This document shows, piece after piece, positions 32,228 to 41,337 of a DNA stretch of 64,000 nt. Source of the stretch: CAZSVE01 sp964610175 (GTDB taxonomy: Bacteria > Pseudomonadota > Gammaproteobacteria > HK1); NCBI GenBank assembly GCA_964610175.1, contig CAZSVE010000005.1, forward strand, positions 1 to 64,000, in the 5' to 3' direction. The notes under the pieces are model-generated. The model searched no databases and was not told the DNA's origin. It worked only from the letters and a program-made list of their open reading frames with translations. The position numbers and the translations under genes are program-made. Position 1 is the stretch's first letter. Each line of letters opens with the position of its first letter.

Positions 32228-33670
32228 TTACACCAGCGTAATCCCATGCTCCTTCATCTTGCGAGTCAGGGTATTACGTCCCCAGCCAAGGAGCTTGGCG
32301 GCATTGTGACGACGTCCCCCGGTATAGTTCAGCGTAGTCCTGATCAACGTGCGCTCCAATTGTGGAACGGCGACGTCCAAAAGCATGGTGTCCCCGAGCA
32401 TGAGCCGTTGTTGCGCCCACTGCTGTAATAGCGTTTCCCAGCTCTCCCCCACCGCTACCGGTTCATCATTGGTTTTTAGCAGCTCCGGCGGTAGATCCTT
32501 CAAACGAACCTTCGTACCGGAGGCCATGACGGTTAGCCAGCGACATATATTTTCCAGCTGACGAACGTTTCCCGGCCAGTCGAGGCGCATAAGGAATGCC
32601 TCTACATCCGGACATAGGTTTTTTGGCTTTACATCGAGTTCCTTGGCCGCAAGATCGAGAAAATGCCGAGCCAACACCGGTACATCTTCACAACGGTCGC
32701 GGAGCGCCGGCGTGTGTATGCGGACCACATTGATGCGATGAAAGAGATCGTCGCGGAAAGAACCTGTCAGAACCCTTTGTTCCAAATTCTGATGCGTGGC
32801 AGCAATGATTCTGACATCCATACGGATGGGGGCATGTCCGCCTACCCGAAAAAACTCTCCTTCGGCCAATATTCGCAGTAAACGGGTTTGTAATTGAGCG
32901 GGCATGTCGCCAATCTCGTCGAGAAACAGTGTCCCGCCATCTGCCTGCTCGAACCGCCCCAGCCGCCGGCTCTGGGCCCCGGTAAACGCCCCGCGTTCAT
33001 GCCCGAACAACTCGGACTCCAACAACTCATGAGGAATGGCTGCCATATTCAACGCGATAAATGGCTTGCCGACCCGCGGGCCGTGTCGGTGCAGGGCGCG
33101 GGCGATAAGTTCCTTGCCGGTTCCGGATTCTCCCGTGATCAGAACCGTGACATTGGAACGCGAAAGGCGTCCGATGGCCCGGAATACCTCCTGCATACCG
33201 AGGGCGGACCCGATAATCTCCGGTCCCTTTGTCGACACGGAGGGGGAGGCAATCGCTTCCGCCTCGGCATGACCGTAGTCCACGGCTCGCTCTATCAGTT
33301 CTACGGCCTCATCCACATCGAATGGCTTCGGCAAATACTCGAATGCTCCCTCCCGATAGGCAGCCACCGTACTTTCGAGGTCGGAGTATGCCGTCATGAT
33401 GATTACGGGGATTTTCGGATATGCGGCGACAATCTTGGTCAATAGTTGTAAGCCGTCCAAACCAGGCATGCGAATATCGGCCATGATGGCGTTGGGAATA
33501 TTATCGGCAAGCATCTCCATGACCCCTTGCGCCGTGTCGAAGCACGTTGTCTGAATGCCCGCTTGAGTCAGCGCCCGTTCCAGAACCCAGCGAATGGACC
33601 GATCGTCATCGATGATCCAAACATGGTTGGGGCGAGCATTAGGTTGACAGGCGTTACGTTGACTGGTCAT
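32228..33670 (-). CDS. glnG: Nitrogen regulation response regulator NtrC
   Basis: NtrC activates sigma-54 promoters of nitrogen-assimilation genes. The receiver domain (about 15-130) carries WIIDDDRSIRWVL and the phospho-acceptor aspartate in MADIRMPG. The AAA+ domain has Walker A GESGTGKELIA, the sigma-54 contact loop GAFTGAQ and Walker B GGTLFLDEIGD. The C-terminal Fis-type HTH is RRHNAAKLLGWGRNTLTRKMKEHGI. AAGGA lies upstream of the ATG. Its kinase ntrB is 21 kb away on the same strand instead of adjacent. Confidence 0.95.
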   Translation of the reverse strand: MTSQRNACQPNARPNHVWIIDDDRSIRWVLERALTQAGIQTTCFDTAQGVMEMLADNIPNAIMADIRMPGLDGLQLLTKIVAAYPKIPVIIMTAYSDLESTVAAYREGAFEYLPKPFDVDEAVELIERAVDYGHAEAEAIASPSVSTKGPEIIGSALGMQEVFRAIGRLSRSNVTVLITGESGTGKELIARALHRHGPRVGKPFIALNMAAIPHELLESELFGHERGAFTGAQSRRLGRFEQADGGTLFLDEIGDMPAQLQTRLLRILAEGEFFRVGGHAPIRMDVRIIAATHQNLEQRVLTGSFRDDLFHRINVVRIHTPALRDRCEDVPVLARHFLDLAAKELDVKPKNLCPDVEAFLMRLDWPGNVRQLENICRWLTVMASGTKVRLKDLPPELLKTNDEPVAVGESWETLLQQWAQQRLMLGDTMLLDVAVPQLERTLIRTTLNYTGGRRHNAAKLLGWGRNTLTRKMKEHGITLV

Positions 33671-33760
33671 TGTTCCTTGGAGATTGTCGAAAAGAGAACC
33701 AAGTCCATCTTGGAAAGCATCATGCCGAATGGATGAATTCGACTGTTGTTCGAAAATATG

Positions 33761-33871
33761 CTAGCGCAGCTTCGCCTCGAACCGACAAAGCATGATTCGG
33801 CATCAGTCAAAGCGAAATGGGTGTTTTGTAAAACTTGACGCATTCACGAAAGCTGAGCAGGAAATAAACAC
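33761..33871 (-). repeat. Family A element
   Basis: A minus-orientation copy between ntrC and the RND gene, followed by a scrap (TAGCGATAGCTTCGCC) of a second copy at 33878-33893. Confidence 0.75.
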
Positions 33872-33989
33872 TCATCTAGCGATAGCTTCGCCAGCTTTCG
33901 TCTTCACATCGACGCTGCCTTTTCCAGGCAGGATAGCCCGCGTGAAAAGCGGCCATGGCACGAAAACTCCGAGTACCGACCAGGACTGG

Positions 33990-36284
33990 TCAGGGTTTCA
34001 GCACCCTGGAGCCATCCCATTTCATCAGCAGGGGCGGCAATAGCAGAAAGTCGGTAAACAAGGCCAGAACGATGATCATGGCCGTCATGATGCCCATGGA
34101 GGAATTCAAGGAAAAGGAAGACAACGTCAGAACCAGGAATCCGGCTACCAGCGTCAGGGACGTGGTCCACAGTGCCACTCCAGCCCTATCGAAGGCATAG
34201 CGCACCGCATCCGGTGATTCGAGATTTTGTTTTCGGCGGGCATGCAAGTACTTATTCAGGAAGTGAATCGTGTCATCGACGACGATGCCCATGGTAATGA
34301 TCGCCACCCCCGACAGTCCCAGATTCACCTTGGTCACCAACATGCCCCATAGGCCAAAGGCCATGGTCATGGGCACCAGATTCGGAATCATACTGATGAG
34401 CCCGAATTTCACGGAACGCGATGCAACGACGAGGATGAGGGAGATCACCAGCAGGGCGATCACGGCGCCGAGCAACAGACTCCGCAGGTTACGGTAGCTG
34501 ACATTGGCGAATATCATCGAAGCGCCTACCCCGTGCGTTTGCAGGGCAGGGGCATTCTCCCGGAGCCATCGCTGCGCGCGCCCCTCCAGTGCCAGCAATT
34601 CATTATCCGACAGCCCCTGGACAGTGGCGATGAGGCGCGTCGCCGACTTATGCATATCGATTTGATTGTTGAGATCCAGGCCATAGGGTAGCGACATTTC
34701 ATAGAACAATAGGTATTGGGCACTCAGATCGCGCCGCTCGGGAAGGTGATAATAGGCCGGATCATCGCCGTGCATGTTTTGGTTGAGCTGTTTCAGGGTG
34801 TCGACGATACTGTCCACGTGTACCACCTCGGGCTGCTCCCGATACCAGGCGGCGAACCTGGCCACCTTATGCAGAAACTCGGGCCTGCAGATACCCCACT
34901 CCTCCCCCGCATTCAGGGAATAGTTAATCCGCTGCAAACCGGTGAGATTCTCGATGGTGAAGTCGCTGGCAATGCGGATGTCCATACTCTCATCGTAGTA
35001 TTTGAGATACTCGTCATCCAGCTCGTTGCGGGGCAAAAAGGCAATCAACGTCAAAGTCACGCCCATGGTGCACCACATAAGCAATGTGCGCCTTCGCACG
35101 ACGAACTCCCCCAGACCCCTCATTGCCCGAACCCCGCTTGCGGTAGCCAACAGGGGAGGTGGAGCAGGGAATATCGCCATCAGCGCGGGTAGAAACATGA
35201 CCGATAGGATAAAGGCCACCGTGACACCCATCGCCACGATATTGCCCAGATCGCGAAGCGGGGGGATCTCGCCGAAATTCAGGGTCAGAAAACCGATTGT
35301 CGTGGTCAGGCTGACCAGAAAGACAGGCGTCAGATTGATGCGCAGACTCTCCGCAATCGCCGCATATTTGTCTTTTTCGTGCAAGGACCGCCGAAAGCCC
35401 GTCAGGATATGAACACTATTGGCGATGGCCAGGGTCAGAATCACCACCGGCGCGATATTCGAGACTGCCGTCAGGGATATGCCGATGATCCCGGTCAATC
35501 CCATGGCAATCATGGTGGAAGACACGATGACCAGGATCGTGGCGATAACCCCGGAAAGGAAGTGCAGCAATAACCACAGGAGGAGGAGGATAACTCCGAA
35601 CATTGCGGGAACGAGGACCATCATATCCCGTTGGGAAACCTCCAGAAAGGCATTGTTGGTGGGCACGAGACCCGTGATGTATACCTCGATATCGGGATGA
35701 TCGGCGCGCAAGGTGCGTCTCAGATCCCGGGCAAAAGCAACGATCTCCGGGGTTTTTTCGTCGGACGCCTGGTCCGGGAGTTGCACGGTGACATTGATGC
35801 CGGTGACATGTGCCGTGGGCGAGATGAGATTATTCACCAATTGGGGTTCCCGAAGAACGATATCCCGGATGCGCGCTATGTCGGCCTCGGTAAGGTCCTT
35901 GGCATCGGAGATCAGATCCTCCACGATGATGTCGTCGCCCTCGGCATAGGTATGCTGGAAGTTGGTAATGGAATCGACGCGATTCGAGTAGGGGATCTGC
36001 CAGGCCTCCTCCGTGAGCCAGGCCACTGCCTGCAGTGTTTCGCGGGTGAACACCCGCCCGTCTCGTGGCGCCAGGACGAATACCACGTTGTCATCCTTGG
36101 CATAGGTATCCTGAAGCGCCTCGAAGGCAAGGAGCTGCGGGTTGTCTTCATTGAAAAACACCCGGTAATCGGCCTCGAACTTCAACGACAGGGAAGCAAC
36201 GACAGCCAGCGCCGTCGATACCAGGGTCGCCAGGAGAATCCAGTAACGCCAACGAATAACGCCGTAGCCAAAACGCTCGATCAT
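33990..36284 (-). CDS. MMPL/RND-superfamily transporter (SSD-like permease)
   Basis: The 764-aa protein has the two-fold RND layout: TM1, a large periplasmic loop, a block of five TMs (VLVPAMFGVILLLLWLLLHF ... LSVMFLPALMAIF), then the same again with a final TM block ending LLLPPLLMKWDG. The motif VVDDTIHFLNKYLHARR is typical of the MMPL/Patched-like branch that moves lipids or hydrophobic compounds. I chose 36284 (MIERFGYGVIRWRYW) because the 49 codons upstream in the same frame translate a family A element. No membrane-fusion partner is adjacent, and the substrate is unknown. Confidence 0.88.
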   Translation of the reverse strand: MIERFGYGVIRWRYWILLATLVSTALAVVASLSLKFEADYRVFFNEDNPQLLAFEALQDTYAKDDNVVFVLAPRDGRVFTRETLQAVAWLTEEAWQIPYSNRVDSITNFQHTYAEGDDIIVEDLISDAKDLTEADIARIRDIVLREPQLVNNLISPTAHVTGINVTVQLPDQASDEKTPEIVAFARDLRRTLRADHPDIEVYITGLVPTNNAFLEVSQRDMMVLVPAMFGVILLLLWLLLHFLSGVIATILVIVSSTMIAMGLTGIIGISLTAVSNIAPVVILTLAIANSVHILTGFRRSLHEKDKYAAIAESLRINLTPVFLVSLTTTIGFLTLNFGEIPPLRDLGNIVAMGVTVAFILSVMFLPALMAIFPAPPPLLATASGVRAMRGLGEFVVRRRTLLMWCTMGVTLTLIAFLPRNELDDEYLKYYDESMDIRIASDFTIENLTGLQRINYSLNAGEEWGICRPEFLHKVARFAAWYREQPEVVHVDSIVDTLKQLNQNMHGDDPAYYHLPERRDLSAQYLLFYEMSLPYGLDLNNQIDMHKSATRLIATVQGLSDNELLALEGRAQRWLRENAPALQTHGVGASMIFANVSYRNLRSLLLGAVIALLVISLILVVASRSVKFGLISMIPNLVPMTMAFGLWGMLVTKVNLGLSGVAIITMGIVVDDTIHFLNKYLHARRKQNLESPDAVRYAFDRAGVALWTTSLTLVAGFLVLTLSSFSLNSSMGIMTAMIIVLALFTDFLLLPPLLMKWDGSRVLKP

Positions 36285-36321
36285 ATCGAATTCCAGACGG
36301 GTGAAAGGCCATCTTGATTTA

Positions 36322-36433
36322 CCTGGCGAGGCTTGTGCTCGAGCCGACAACGCATGACCCGGTATCGGTAAAGCGAAATTGGCGCCTTGTAAGACCCGAT
36401 CCAATCGTGAAACCGAGCGGGAAACGAGCAAAT
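36322..36433 (-). repeat. Family A element upstream of the RND gene
   Basis: A minus-orientation copy. Its translation is open in the RND gene frame and would add residues such as RVLQGANFALPIPGHALSA to the protein if an upstream start were used. Confidence 0.75.
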
Positions 36434-36557
36434 CATTGCCCGCTCGGCCTCGCTAGCCCAAAAGTCGATCCATTTTTCCAACTGCCGTGGGGCATTGTAC
36501 TTTACCGAATAGGTTTTCGATAACCGGATCCGGGCAGTACAAGGAAACATCCTGCCT

Positions 36558-36583
36558 TGTTCATTTCCCGCGAAGCCTCGCTA
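36558..36583 (+). repeat. Family A element with a large internal deletion
   Basis: The first bases (GTTCATTTCCCGC) are joined directly to the terminal GAAGCCTCGCTA, leaving about 25 bp. It touches the stop codon of the TIR-STAND gene. Confidence 0.5.
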
Positions 36584-39500
36584 CAGCACCGCCTCGACAT
36601 CCGCCAGTTCCCGGTCCCGGCGGTGATAGCCGTGTTTTTCGATCAGGCGCCGCGCCTCCCGGATCTCGTCCCGCGGCGTCCCCCAGTGGGCCAATCCCTC
36701 GCGGTCCGCCTCGGGGAAGAGCCGGGCGCGACCGAGCAGGATATCCACCATCAAAAGCGGCATGGGGCCGCGCTCCGCGATACCCCAGGCCTCGTCGAGA
36801 TCGGCGATGCCCCTGGCCCGATCGCCCAGGAGAAGACGCAGCCACGCCCGGGTCACCAGGCCATGGGGGAGAAGCGATATTTCATTCGCCTCACGGAGAC
36901 CGTTCACGGCATCGTCGAGGTGCTCCTCGATGGTGGCGGCCGTTTTCTCGGGTAGCGACGGGAAAGCTTGCGGTCCCGCTTCGGAGGGGTGCCCCGCGGC
37001 AGTCGCGTCGAACCGGCCCGCCGCGGTGTCTCGGCACTCGGACACATTAGCGCCTCGCGCCCAGGCCGAAGCGGGCTGGGGCTTGGCGCACGCAGTGCCC
37101 TCGGTGCCTTTATTTTTCCGATACCTCGAGAGCAGCGCCCGGTACAGCCCCGCCCGGCCCAGGGTGATCTGGTCCAGGGCGATGCTCAATTTTTCCCCGT
37201 CGGCTCTTGCCCATCCAAGGGTTTCGGTGGCGCGCTCGATCACCCGGTTGCAGCCCAGGATATAAGCCTCCCAATCCTGCCCCGGCGGAGAGAGTAAATG
37301 GACACCAGCCCTGGTTGCCATGCGCCCATGTAACAATACGGCCCGCCACGCCGCCCGCTCCGCCTCGCCAAGCAACAGGTCGCAGTACCAGAAACCGCGA
37401 CCCGAGTAGAGCCGGGGGAATTTCGGTTGGAATTCGGCCTGCAGGCCCTCGGCCTCGGCAAATCCCCTTTTTGCCTTGGTGTACCTACCCGCTTGGTGTC
37501 GGGCATGGGCATGGGTCGCGCGTGAGCCAATTCGTGTGAATAAATCTTCGCTGCGTTCGGCAAGTTTCACGGCGCGCGCCGCTGTCTTCACGGCCGATGC
37601 CATATCGCCCAGCAGTAACTCCAGGTCGCCCAGGGCGATGGCACCTATGGCAACATTGCGCCAGTCCTGTCGCTTTTCGGCTATCTCCGACCCCGCCCGC
37701 ATGGGTTCCAGCGCCTCGGCGATCCGACCCAGGTTGCGCAAAAGATGAGCCGCTTGGCTGAACAGCCAAGCCTGAGCAGGCCGAGGGAGATCCGGCAATG
37801 GTTGCCGCCATGGCTCGGCGAAGAAACAGGCCGCGGCCCCTAGGTCCTCGGCCATGGCGCCAAGCTTTCTGATGCTGTAGTACCCATCGCTTTCATCCGT
37901 ACCACGCAGGATGCGCCCGATATAGATCTCCTCCAGCGCCCGCTGTGGCAACCCGGCATGGCAGCCATGGGCCACGGCCTGGTATAGGGGTTGCAGGCCC
38001 TCCAGGGTGTCGGGAAGGGGTTCCGTGGTCGTAATAAGGTGTTCGAAGAGCCGCCGGTGACCCTCGCGCCAGGCCGCGCTCTCCTTATGGCGCAGCTCAT
38101 GGGCGAACCAGGCCCGGATCAGGGGGTGGCAATCCAGCCGGGCCTCCTCGTCGCTCCCGACCACGGAAATCAGGCGGTGCTCCGTAGCGAAGCGATTGAT
38201 CAGGGCGTTCCAGTCGCCCTCCGAGAGCGCGACCAGAGGTTCCGTGAGCCCGGAAATAGCGGGCGCACGGCGCAGCGCCGCCAGGCACCCGCTATCGGCG
38301 GGCCGGTCGAAGAGACCGAGGAGGCGCAGCACCGCCAACTGCCCCTCGCCGGTTATGCCATTTTGCCGAAACCAATGTTCGTAGGCGCGCATCACCGACC
38401 CGGCATGGCCCTCCTGTTCGGCATCCAGGGCCGGCCAATCCACACGGTCCCGACGGCGGATGTCGCCGCCATGGGCGTATTTGACATAGCCACCCAATAA
38501 CTGCGCCGTGAGGGCGTGCCCCTGGATCTCCTCGGCGGCCTGCAATAATTCCCCATCATGGGCCTCGATAGAGACCGCCCCGGCGCGGCACGCCCCGGCC
38601 CCATGCAGCAACCGCGCCGTGGCCTCCGGGGAGAGCTGGTCGAGCCGGTGTCGCCGAACCGTGCCCTGTTTCCTTTCTTGGGACTCGAAACGCCGCAGAT
38701 CCACCACGGGCACCCGGGTGGTGACGACGCAGAGGCCGCCACCATGCTCGGGCGTCTGGGCGAGCACCCTGAGAAAACGCCTCATGCCGGTATCCTTGAG
38801 GCGCCCGGCCAGTTCCCGCTGACGCGAGGGGTGTTGCAGGGGTTCCAGGCCATCCAGGATGAGGAGCGCGCGCCGGGCGGCGACGCGCCGGGCGAGCCCC
38901 TCGGCCTTTTGATCGCCGGAGGCCGCGCTGTCGGCGAGCGCCGTGTCTCCGAAGTGGCGCAGGGCCGCATCCAGGAACTGGCCACTCGTGGCGCTGCTCT
39001 GGTCGCGGGTGCCCTGGCTGTAGAACGACCAGTCGAAGAAGGCATCGACATCCGCCCAGCCGGTGGTCACGAAATGCTCGACCAGCCAGTCGGCCACCAG
39101 GGAGGTCTTGCCGATACCCCCCTCGGCCACCAATACCAGGATGCGGGTGGTGTCGTCGTTCCAGGCATGACGCAAGAGCTGCTGCTCTTGCTCGCGGCCC
39201 ACCAGTTCGTGGAAGCGCTCGGTGACCCCGAGTTCCAGCAGGCGGGACGGGGCGATCGACTTTGGCGCGGATTGGGATGAACTTGGCACGGTGCCGACGG
39301 GGGCCGATGGTTCTACTCGAGGGTCTGTTTGGATGTTTTTTTCTGTTGCCTCGGCGGCTGCCTCGGCCTTGGCCACTGCCTTCTTGATCTCCTCGCAGAC
39401 CGCGAGCCAGGCGTCGTCGCGTTCGGCGCCCTCCATCCGGGCGAGAGGCCTTTCCGGCGGGGAGACCACGGCCTGATAGTCCTGGAGGGATGTCTCGGTG

Positions 39501-39811
39501 TAGGCACAGGCACGAACCCGCACCCAAAGGATGGTGACGCCGCCCGCCTCGGCCCCCTGAAGGAATGGCCCGAGTTCGTTTTCATGGATGAAATCCGAGG
39601 CCAGGAAATCCGGACTCGCCAGAAGCACGGCGACCCGCGCCCTGGCGCGCGCCTTTTCGATCTGGTGGCGCCAGCGCGCCCCCGGGGCGATGTCTTCGTC
39701 GGACCATGCCGACACCGATCCGGAACGAAGATACGGCTTGAGATGGGTCCGCAGCTCGTCGAGGAATGTTTTGTCCTTGCGGCTGTAACTGATGAAGACC
39801 TGGTCTGCCAT
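36581..39811 (-). CDS. TIR-STAND NTPase with C-terminal helical repeats
   Basis: The ATG at 39811 follows GGAG. Residues 1-150 form a TIR domain (MADQVFISYSRKDKTFLDEL, WSDEDIAPGARW, VAVLLASPDFLASDFIHENEL), with a glutamate in the HENEL helix where NADase TIRs have theirs. A linker leads to an NB-ARC/NACHT-like ATPase: P-loop AEGGIGKTS (229-237), ALLILDGLEPL as Walker B and VVTTRVPV as sensor. A winged-helix-like region and TPR-type helices fill the rest to 1076 aa. Such proteins act in immunity or programmed death, with TIR cleaving NAD or making signals after ligand sensing by the repeats; this role is inferred. A family B repeat lies in frame within the repeat region (37046-37126). Confidence 0.85.
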   Translation of the reverse strand: MADQVFISYSRKDKTFLDELRTHLKPYLRSGSVSAWSDEDIAPGARWRHQIEKARARARVAVLLASPDFLASDFIHENELGPFLQGAEAGGVTILWVRVRACAYTETSLQDYQAVVSPPERPLARMEGAERDDAWLAVCEEIKKAVAKAEAAAEATEKNIQTDPRVEPSAPVGTVPSSSQSAPKSIAPSRLLELGVTERFHELVGREQEQQLLRHAWNDDTTRILVLVAEGGIGKTSLVADWLVEHFVTTGWADVDAFFDWSFYSQGTRDQSSATSGQFLDAALRHFGDTALADSAASGDQKAEGLARRVAARRALLILDGLEPLQHPSRQRELAGRLKDTGMRRFLRVLAQTPEHGGGLCVVTTRVPVVDLRRFESQERKQGTVRRHRLDQLSPEATARLLHGAGACRAGAVSIEAHDGELLQAAEEIQGHALTAQLLGGYVKYAHGGDIRRRDRVDWPALDAEQEGHAGSVMRAYEHWFRQNGITGEGQLAVLRLLGLFDRPADSGCLAALRRAPAISGLTEPLVALSEGDWNALINRFATEHRLISVVGSDEEARLDCHPLIRAWFAHELRHKESAAWREGHRRLFEHLITTTEPLPDTLEGLQPLYQAVAHGCHAGLPQRALEEIYIGRILRGTDESDGYYSIRKLGAMAEDLGAAACFFAEPWRQPLPDLPRPAQAWLFSQAAHLLRNLGRIAEALEPMRAGSEIAEKRQDWRNVAIGAIALGDLELLLGDMASAVKTAARAVKLAERSEDLFTRIGSRATHAHARHQAGRYTKAKRGFAEAEGLQAEFQPKFPRLYSGRGFWYCDLLLGEAERAAWRAVLLHGRMATRAGVHLLSPPGQDWEAYILGCNRVIERATETLGWARADGEKLSIALDQITLGRAGLYRALLSRYRKNKGTEGTACAKPQPASAWARGANVSECRDTAAGRFDATAAGHPSEAGPQAFPSLPEKTAATIEEHLDDAVNGLREANEISLLPHGLVTRAWLRLLLGDRARGIADLDEAWGIAERGPMPLLMVDILLGRARLFPEADREGLAHWGTPRDEIREARRLIEKHGYHRRDRELADVEAVL
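37046..37126 (+). repeat. Family B element in frame inside the TIR-STAND gene
   Basis: The repeat is read on the minus strand as part of the protein (RYRKNKGTEGTACAKPQPA then SAWARGANV), equivalent to the YRKNKn...PIPFQSWREAL peptide seen for other copies. It lies between two helical segments, so it probably forms a loop. Confidence 0.8.
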
Positions 39812-39887
39812 GGGTTTTTCTCCAATCCGGTCTGTTCTCGATCCGGGAATGATCCCGGTTGTTCCTCCGTTGATGGCGGATGACGGT

Positions 39888-39969
39888 TTAGCGCTTCGCG
39901 CCAGGACTCAAACGGGATGGGCCTCGATACGGGCACCGGTTTCTCGGAATTTTTATTTTTCCGATACGT
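39888..39969 (+). repeat. Family B element
   Basis: A well-preserved copy upstream of the TIR-STAND gene. It forms the 3' boundary of the AlbA-type gene relic on the minus strand. Confidence 0.8.
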
Positions 39970-40459
39970 GAACACATTGGCCACGGCGGGGTTGTACGGC
40001 CGCGATTGGTGTCGCGAAATGAGCCTTTCCTCCGTCCAACCCTCGGAGAGCCAGCCGTGGTTCCAGAACAGGATCTTGTCGTCATAGACCCTGATCCGGG
40101 TGTGTATGCCGCTGCCGTAATCCTTGTGGGCCACGGCATTCACCAGGGCTTCCCGCAGGGCCTCCCTCGGTACCGGATAGGTTTCGATCCTTTGTATTCC
40201 CTCGTAGGAGATCAGGGCCTTCAGATACTTGGTCAGGAGCAGATCCAGGGTCCTATCGACCTGGGTAAAGAGGTTGCCGTGGATCTTATCGTGATAGCGA
40301 ACTTCACTGTCGGTCTCGAAATAGCCGATCTCCGTCTTTCGTCTTCCAGGTTGACTTGTCGAGGAACCGTACCTGTCCCGAAACCTCTCCAGAAAGGAAA
40401 AAGCAATGATACCCTGCCCATCGGACTTCGGCGGGCGTTGCAGTTTGGCCCAAGTCGAT
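39970..40459 (-). pseudogene. Relic of an AlbA_2 / ATP-binding transcriptional regulator-like gene
   Basis: The minus strand is open and reads SFLERFRDRYGSSTS ... EIGYFETDSEVRYHDKIHGNLF ... YPVPREALREALVNAVAHKDYGSG ... DDKILFWNHGWLSEGW. The REALVNAVAHKDY and I.I.NPG-like (ILFWNHG) motifs are those of the C-terminal HATPase-like half of AlbA_2-domain proteins. The 5' part ends at a family A element and the 3' part runs into a family B element, so neither terminus of the gene remains. The only in-frame start-like codon is the GTG at 40143. Confidence 0.65.
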
Positions 40460-40568
40460 TGTTTACTTCCCGCTCAGCTTGGCAAATGTGTCGAGTTCCG
40501 CGAAACACCGATTTTGCTTTACCGATGCCAACTCATGCCGTGCCGGTTCGAGCACAGGCTTCGCCAAG
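40460..40568 (+). repeat. Family A element
   Basis: A full plus-orientation copy bounding the AlbA-type relic and lying 80 nt upstream of the vapBC-like pair. Confidence 0.8.
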
Positions 40569-40649
40569 TATGCGTAAGTAGTATTGCGTCCGGAGAGATT
40601 ATGATGCACACTGCATGCAATACATTTTTGTAATACAATCTTACTGATC

Positions 40650-40901
40650 ATGTCTATCTCCATTCGACTCGATCCAGAGACCGAAACCACCTTTCGGCAA
40701 TACCTGACACGAGAAAACACCTCGGTGTCGAAGTTCGTGCGCGACGCCATTCAGGAGAAGCTGACCCGCTCGGCAAAGCAGGCGACACCCTATGAGCTGG
40801 GGGAATCCCTGTTCGGCCGCCATAGAAGTGGCGAAACGGATCGCAGCCAACGTCGCAAGGAAGGGGTACGAGCACGTATTCATGCCAAATATCGTGGTTG
40901 A
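40650..40901 (+). CDS. Ribbon-helix-helix antitoxin (VapB/CopG-like)
   Basis: The N-terminus MSISIRLDPETETTFRQYLTRENTSVSKFVRDAIQEKL is a standard ribbon-helix-helix DNA-binding domain that would bind its own promoter. The C-terminal ~40 residues are charged and probably wrap the toxin. The last 20 nt overlap the PIN toxin gene. Confidence 0.78.
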   Translation: MSISIRLDPETETTFRQYLTRENTSVSKFVRDAIQEKLTRSAKQATPYELGESLFGRHRSGETDRSQRRKEGVRARIHAKYRG

Positions 40902-41304
40902 CAGCGGCCCGTTGATCGCACTGTTCGATGGGTCCGACCGATTCCACGAACGCGCGGTGGCCTTCGTGCGCGATCTACGCGGCCACCTGGTGACGAATCT
41001 GCCGGTAATGACGGAAGTGGTGTATATGCTGGATTTTTCCCACCAGGCGCAACGGGATTTTCTGTATTGGGCGGAACAGGCGCTCACCATCGATAGAGAG
41101 ACCCCGGGTGACCTGCCGCGCATCCGCGCCTTATTGAACAAGTATCGCGATCTGCCCGCCGATTTTGCCGATGCCTCCCTGGTGGCCTTGTGCGAGCGCA
41201 TGAGGGTCATGGATGTGGCGAGCGTGGATTCCGATTTTTCCATCTACCGCGCGCGGGAACGGCATTATTTTCGGAATCTGTTTTTCGAAGCAGAGTCACG
41301 TTGA
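40882..41304 (+). CDS. PIN-domain toxin (VapC-like)
   Basis: The start at 40882 gives MPNIVVDSGPLIALFDGSDRFH, overlapping the antitoxin. PIN acidic residues are visible at D7, in the TEVVYMLD helix, in FADASLVALCERM and in VDSDFSIYR. Expected activity is site-specific cleavage of tRNA or rRNA. It is a different subtype from the PIN gene at 6267 (antitoxin first here, toxin first there). Confidence 0.83.
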   Translation: MPNIVVDSGPLIALFDGSDRFHERAVAFVRDLRGHLVTNLPVMTEVVYMLDFSHQAQRDFLYWAEQALTIDRETPGDLPRIRALLNKYRDLPADFADASLVALCERMRVMDVASVDSDFSIYRARERHYFRNLFFEAESR

Positions 41305-41337
41305 GCGTTTCACTGTCTATCCCTTGGCGAAGCTTCG

